In this document: positions 60,079-64,000 of the stretch, one piece after another
Layout: every line of letters starts with the position of its first letter
Numbering within the stretch: position 1 is the stretch's first letter
Source of the DNA: Novosphingobium arvoryzae
Lineage (GTDB): Bacteria > Pseudomonadota > Alphaproteobacteria > Sphingomonadales > Sphingomonadaceae
DNA length: 64,000 bases
Reading direction: 5' to 3'
Assembly (NCBI RefSeq): GCF_014652615.1
Contig: NZ_BMZD01000001.1
Coordinates: 598,380-662,379, forward strand
Notes under the pieces: generated by a model
Told to the model about the DNA's origin: nothing
The model's input: only the letters and a program-made list of their open reading frames with translations
The model's database searches: none
Made by a program: the position numbers and the translations under genes

Positions 60079-60546
60079 ATGTTGATCATCGGTCTGGACC
60101 CGTCGCTGACCTGCACCGGCTGGGGGATTGTCGCCAAGTCGGGCAACCGGCTGACCCACATCGCCAATGGGCAGGTCAAGACCGATGCCGCTATGGCCTT
60201 GCCCGACCGTCTGGTCACGCTCGACCGCGAGCTGACCGACGTGATCCTGCGCTATCGCCCGGATACCAGCGCGGTCGAGGAAGTGTTCGTCAACAAGAAC
60301 CCGCAGTCGACGCTGAAGCTGGGGCAGGCGCGCGGGGTGTGCCTGCTCACCCTGGCGCGCGCGGGTCTGCCGGTGGCGGAATATGCCACGCGGCTGATCA
60401 AGAAGGCCGTGGTCGGCACCGGCGCGGCGGAAAAGGCGCAAGTTCAGGCAATGCTGAAAGTTTTGCTGCCGGGGGTGAAACTGGCCGGGGCCGACGCGGC
60501 GGACGCGCTGGCGGTCGCCATTACCCACGCACACATGGTGCGCTAA
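60079..60546 (+). CDS. ruvC: Holliday junction resolvase RuvC
   Basis: The 155-residue protein has the four acidic active-site residues: Asp in [14 protein letters not shown], Glu in AVEEVFV and two Asp in [16 protein letters not shown]. It cuts Holliday junctions during recombination repair. The stop overlaps the stop of the opposite glycosyltransferase gene by a few bases. Confidence 0.97.
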   Translation: MLIIGLDPSLTCTGWGIVAKSGNRLTHIANGQVKTDAAMALPDRLVTLDRELTDVILRYRPDTSAVEEVFVNKNPQSTLKLGQARGVCLLTLARAGLPVAEYATRLIKKAVVGTGAAEKAQVQAMLKVLLPGVKLAGADAADALAVAITHAHMVR

Positions 60547-62021
60547 AGGTCTTCGCGTTCCAGCGCGGATTGATAGGACCACTGCGGCGCGGGCGTGCAC
60601 GCGCCCTGCCGGACATAGAGGCAGGCCTTGACCGGCCCGTTGCTCTCGCACTTTACCTGCACGTAATCGCCCGCGCCGACCGGGCGATCCTCGAACACCA
60701 GGGTATTGGCTGCCGCGGCCAGATCGCGGGGCAGCCGCTCTCCGCGCGCAACCACGCCTTCGGGCGCGATGTAGAGCGGGGCCTGTCGCGGCAGCAGCGC
60801 GGGCACCAGATGCGCGCGCCACTGGTCGGGCAGGGCGATGCCGCAGGCCGATCCGGCGCGGACATGATCCTGCACCACGCGCGGGATCGGCCCGCCGCCG
60901 CGCATCGCGCCGGCACCGCCGGACATCTGCTCCGCCGTCACTGACAGCACGATCCAGCCCGCGCCCAGCAGCACCAGCTGCGCCGGTCCAACCTTCGTGC
61001 CGCGCGCGGCGCGCAGCCGTTCCAGCAGGCCGACGCTGCCGATGGCCGCCATGACCAGCAGCAGGAAGGTGGACAGCCAGATGAAGCGGTATTCCTTGTG
61101 CGTGATCAGGCTGTGGAACACGATGTTCGCCGCCAGCGCCCACAGCACGGGGCGATAGCGCGCGGGCACCGCCAGCGCCGCCGCCACGATCAGCGGCGCG
61201 CCGGGGCCCAGGTGGACCGCCAGCCAGGTGAAGTAATCGAACGGCCCGTTCTCGCCGAACCGCGCGGCGCGGCTTTCGCCGATGTTGTAGTTGAAATTGA
61301 CCCAGACCCATTCGAACGGCCAGCGCCCCATCGCCAGATCGCTGAGGCCTCCGATCACGGCTGCGCCCAGCCCGCCCAGCACCAGCTGGCCCCACGCCTT
61401 CCAGTCGGTCCGCAAGGTCAGCAGCGCCACCACCGCCGCGAACGGCGCGAACTGCAACCGCACCACCACGCCCAGCCCCAGCAGCAGCCCCGCCCAGCGC
61501 AGCGCGCCCGCGCGGCGCTCGTCTGCCAGCAGCAGCGGCAACGCGCAGGCGATCAGCCCGGTTGCCAGCACTTCGGACAGCAGCAGCGTGGAAAACAGCA
61601 CGCTTTCATACCACACCGCCGCGACCAGCAGCGCGATCAGCGCCTGCGCCCGGCCGGTCAGCGCGCCCAGCTTCCATGCGGCGGGGAGCGCGAGCAGGGT
61701 GAGCAGCACAAAGCTCCACCGCGCCAGCAGCATCGCCCCCAGCGTGCCGGGCGCGAACCGCTCACCCAGCAACCACGGCACGCTCAGGATCTGCGCAATG
61801 CCCCCGTTGCGCGCGCCATAGCGGTATTCCCACGGCACGATGCCCTGCCCGGTGGCGAGCCGCTTGGCCTGTTCCAGGTATTGCATCAATTCATCGGCGT
61901 GGCTGATGTCGAACGGCGAAAATGCCCGCCAGCGCAGCACCAGCGCGGCCAGCACCACGGCGGTGATGGCCAGTATCCAGCCGCGCGACGATCCGGTTTG
62001 CCCCTGCATCGTCAAGGGCAT
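60543..62021 (-). CDS. Integral-membrane glycosyltransferase (Alg9/GPI-mannosyltransferase-like)
   Basis: The protein of about 492 residues has ten or more membrane helices and a first periplasmic loop with [14 protein letters not shown], containing the acidic pair typical of GT-C enzymes. The later segment [20 protein letters not shown] is characteristic of the Alg9/PIG-B-like (PF03901) group. It likely uses a lipid-linked sugar donor. ATG 62021 or 62009 is the probable start. It sits on the minus strand between ruvC and ruvA. Confidence 0.8.
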   Translation of the reverse strand: MPLTMQGQTGSSRGWILAITAVVLAALVLRWRAFSPFDISHADELMQYLEQAKRLATGQGIVPWEYRYGARNGGIAQILSVPWLLGERFAPGTLGAMLLARWSFVLLTLLALPAAWKLGALTGRAQALIALLVAAVWYESVLFSTLLLSEVLATGLIACALPLLLADERRAGALRWAGLLLGLGVVVRLQFAPFAAVVALLTLRTDWKAWGQLVLGGLGAAVIGGLSDLAMGRWPFEWVWVNFNYNIGESRAARFGENGPFDYFTWLAVHLGPGAPLIVAAALAVPARYRPVLWALAANIVFHSLITHKEYRFIWLSTFLLLVMAAIGSVGLLERLRAARGTKVGPAQLVLLGAGWIVLSVTAEQMSGGAGAMRGGGPIPRVVQDHVRAGSACGIALPDQWRAHLVPALLPRQAPLYIAPEGVVARGERLPRDLAAAANTLVFEDRPVGAGDYVQVKCESNGPVKACLYVRQGACTPAPQWSYQSALEREDL

Positions 62022-62109
62022 AGCCGGGCGGGGGCACCCTGTCACCGCCGCTCGCACGCGCGCACCTTTTCCCTTCCCCGCGATTTCACCCTGTGCAATA
62101 GAACAAAGC

Positions 62110-62712
62110 ATGATCGCAAAGCTGACAGGCCTGCTGGATGATTTCGGCCCCGACTGGGCAGTGATCGACGTGAACGGGGTGGGCTACCTCGTCCACTGCT
62201 CGGTCAAGACGCTCGCCGCGCTGGGCGTGCGGGGGGACCGGGTGACGCTCCACACCGAATTGCAGGTGTCGGAAAACGACATGCGCCTGATCGGCTTTGG
62301 CAGCGCGGGCGAGCGTGAATGGTTCCGGCTGCTGACCGGGGTGCAGGGCGTGGGCAGCAAGATGGCGCTGGCCGTCCTCTCCGCGCTCAGTACCGAGGAA
62401 CTGCAACGCGCCTGCGCGGGTGGCGACGTCGCGATGGTATCCCGCGCGCAAGGCGTGGGGACCAAGATCGCCACCCGCATCGTCAACGAATTGAAGGACA
62501 AGGCCGGCGGCCTGCCCACCATCCCCGGCGCCCCCGGCGTGGCCGCCGCCCCCGCCGGATCGGCCAGCGCGGACGCGGTTTCGGCGCTGCAAAACCTCGG
62601 CTTCAAGCCCAACGTCGCGACGGATGCAGTTGCGCGGGCGCTCGACGAACTGGGCGACGGGGCGGGGTTGAATGACCTGGTGCGTGTGGCGCTGAAGCGG
62701 GTGGCGGGATGA
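62110..62712 (+). CDS. ruvA: Holliday junction branch migration protein RuvA
   Basis: The 200-residue protein has the OB-fold start [31 protein letters not shown], helix-hairpin-helix motifs ([34 protein letters not shown]) and the C-terminal domain III that contacts RuvB ([25 protein letters not shown]). It binds the junction as a tetramer. The ruvB start overlaps its stop (ATGA). Confidence 0.97.
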   Translation: MIAKLTGLLDDFGPDWAVIDVNGVGYLVHCSVKTLAALGVRGDRVTLHTELQVSENDMRLIGFGSAGEREWFRLLTGVQGVGSKMALAVLSALSTEELQRACAGGDVAMVSRAQGVGTKIATRIVNELKDKAGGLPTIPGAPGVAAAPAGSASADAVSALQNLGFKPNVATDAVARALDELGDGAGLNDLVRVALKRVAG

Positions 62713-63746
62713 CCGATAACCCCCTCCTTTCCGCGCATCGCCAGATCGAGGACGCTGACGCGGCGCTGCGGCCCAAGACGCTGGCCGAGTTTGTCGGGCA
62801 GGCGGCGGCGAAGGATAACCTCAGGGTGTTCATCGAAAGCGCGAAATCGCGCGGTGAGGCGATGGACCATGTGCTGTTCTTTGGTCCGCCGGGGCTGGGC
62901 AAGACCACGCTGGCGCAGATCGTCGCGCGCGAGCTGGGGGTGGGGTTCCGGGCGACGTCCGGCCCGGTGATCGCCAAGTCGGGCGATCTGGCTGCGCTGC
63001 TCACCAATCTGGAAGCGGGCGACGTCCTGTTCATCGACGAGATTCACCGGATGAGCCCGGTGGTCGAAGAAGTGCTCTATCCCGCGATGGAGGACCGCGC
63101 GCTCGACCTGATGATCGGGGAAGGGCCTTCGGCACGCTCGGTGCGGATCGATCTGCCGCCCTTCACGCTGGTCGGCGCGACGACACGGCAGGGCCTGCTG
63201 ACCACACCGCTGCGCGACCGGTTCGGCATTCCGGTGCGGCTGAACTTCTACACCGAGCCGGAACTGGAACGCGTGGTGACGCGCGGGGCGGGGCTGCTGG
63301 GGATCGGGATCGACGCGGACGGCGCGCGGGAAATTGCCCGGCGCGCGCGCGGCACGCCGCGCGTGGCGGGGCGGCTGCTGCGGCGGGTGCGCGACTTTGC
63401 CCATGTTGCCGGCAATGGGGTGATTACGCGCGCCATTGCCGATGATGCGCTGACCCGGCTGGAAGTGGACGGGCTGGGGCTGGACGCGCAGGACCGGCGT
63501 TACCTGCACATGATCGCGGATATCTACAAAGGCGGGCCGGTGGGCGTGGAAACGCTGGCGGCCGGCCTGTCCGAACCGCGCGACACGATCGAGGAAGTGG
63601 TCGAACCCTACCTCATCCAGCTGGGCCTGATCGCCCGCACCGCGCGCGGGCGCTGCCTGAACGACCGGGGCTGGCAGCACCTGGGAATTGCCCCGCCGGG
63701 TGGCGGTGTGGGCGGCCAGATCGGGGGGCTATTCGATTCGCCGTAA
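62709..63746 (+). CDS. ruvB: Holliday junction branch migration ATPase RuvB
   Basis: The 345-residue AAA+ protein has [12 protein letters not shown], Walker [14 protein letters not shown], Walker [10 protein letters not shown], sensor [18 protein letters not shown] and the C-terminal winged helix ([17 protein letters not shown]). It drives branch migration with RuvA. The length and motifs are complete. Confidence 0.97.
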   Translation: MTDNPLLSAHRQIEDADAALRPKTLAEFVGQAAAKDNLRVFIESAKSRGEAMDHVLFFGPPGLGKTTLAQIVARELGVGFRATSGPVIAKSGDLAALLTNLEAGDVLFIDEIHRMSPVVEEVLYPAMEDRALDLMIGEGPSARSVRIDLPPFTLVGATTRQGLLTTPLRDRFGIPVRLNFYTEPELERVVTRGAGLLGIGIDADGAREIARRARGTPRVAGRLLRRVRDFAHVAGNGVITRAIADDALTRLEVDGLGLDAQDRRYLHMIADIYKGGPVGVETLAAGLSEPRDTIEEVVEPYLIQLGLIARTARGRCLNDRGWQHLGIAPPGGGVGGQIGGLFDSP

Positions 63747-64000
63747 ACGGGTGAAGGTTAACGGATTTTCGCCTCCGGCAGTCGCACTTGCGCATAATTC
63801 GGTTTCAGAATGAGACACTTGTCTGCGGCGGCGTGGTTAATTCGCCGGAATCCCGCGCCGGGACAGCGGAATCAAGGTTAACAGCGTTGAGGCTTTAACC
63901 TTCCTTTTGTGGATGCCGCTCGGTTTGCAAGGATTTTCTGAACTTATGAACGCGTGATCGAGTGCGGTCTTTTGTCCGGCCTTTTGTTGCGCACTTTTTG
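63747..64000. other. Intergenic region after ruvB
   Basis: No supported gene is visible in the last 254 bases. The sequence is less GC-rich than the coding parts and may hold the promoter of a gene beyond the window. Confidence 0.4.

Overview
The window is chromosomal DNA of a high-GC alphaproteobacterium, most likely a member of the Sphingomonadales (Novosphingobium/Sphingomonas type). This is inferred from the gene families present: GapR (DUF2312), MmcB, DUF1244, DUF1289 and DUF2141 proteins, a large TonB-dependent receptor, a lasso-peptide-type cluster with an HPr-kinase-like gene, and rpe followed by heparinase II/III and purH. No rRNA gene is present. One complete tRNA gene is seen, together with a truncated copy of it.

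Bases 1 to about 9650 are accessory DNA. A complete tRNA-Arg(CCG) gene lies at 9567-9643 on the minus strand. An exact 49-bp copy of its 3' part lies at 1103-1151, as expected for attachment sites of an element integrated into the tRNA gene. The roughly 8.4 kb between them has lower GC. It carries toxin-antitoxin modules (Xre-RES, AbrB-Doc, HigBA plus an excisionase-like antitoxin without its toxin), a short H-NS-like protein, two unrecognised proteins and the N-terminal remnant of a tyrosine integrase. Several modules are bordered by degenerate direct repeats. A three-part unit (winged-helix regulator, small membrane protein, divergent candidate small RNA) occurs twice: once inside the element (7563-8711) and once just outside it (1-959). 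I read this as the end of a second element sitting in tandem at the same tRNA.

From about 9.7 to 24.2 kb the sequence is core-like on the plus strand: mmcB, an rhlE-type DEAD-box helicase, a fatty acid hydroxylase overlapping a DUF2141 gene, an MFS transporter, a PAS protein, an esterase, an M48-TPR protease, a DsbA-like thioredoxin and a LytS/LytTR-type two-component pair. A gene of different composition follows (22290-24224), encoding a GHKL ATPase joined to a PD-(D/E)xK nuclease-like domain, which is a candidate defence gene. A REP-like palindrome lies just after it.

From about 24.3 to 30.3 kb there is an M20 amidohydrolase and then an inositol-phosphate cluster: two CDP-alcohol phosphatidyltransferases, inositol-3-phosphate synthase and a nucleotidyltransferase. 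From 30.4 to 36.0 kb lies a minus-strand RiPP operon with all the parts of a lasso-peptide cluster in the order kinase, RRE, B2 protease, precursor, cyclase, ABC exporter. Its 48-residue precursor has a good lasso leader but no Asp or Glu in the predicted core; Asn stands where the ring-closing acid would be. I consider this the most interesting locus in the window.

From 36.1 to 64 kb the genes are mainly housekeeping: rpe, heparinase-like, purH, a Fur/Zur-type regulator, an OmpR-type two-component system, an EF-hand protein, aminopeptidase P, oligopeptidase B, a thioesterase, a REPIN-like inverted repeat, alanine dehydrogenase, FtsK, a ThiE-like protein, a YggS-like protein, a TonB receptor, pyruvate kinase, DUF1244, GapR, YbjQ, YebC, DUF3147, and ruvC, ruvA and ruvB with a membrane glycosyltransferase on the opposite strand between ruvC and ruvA.
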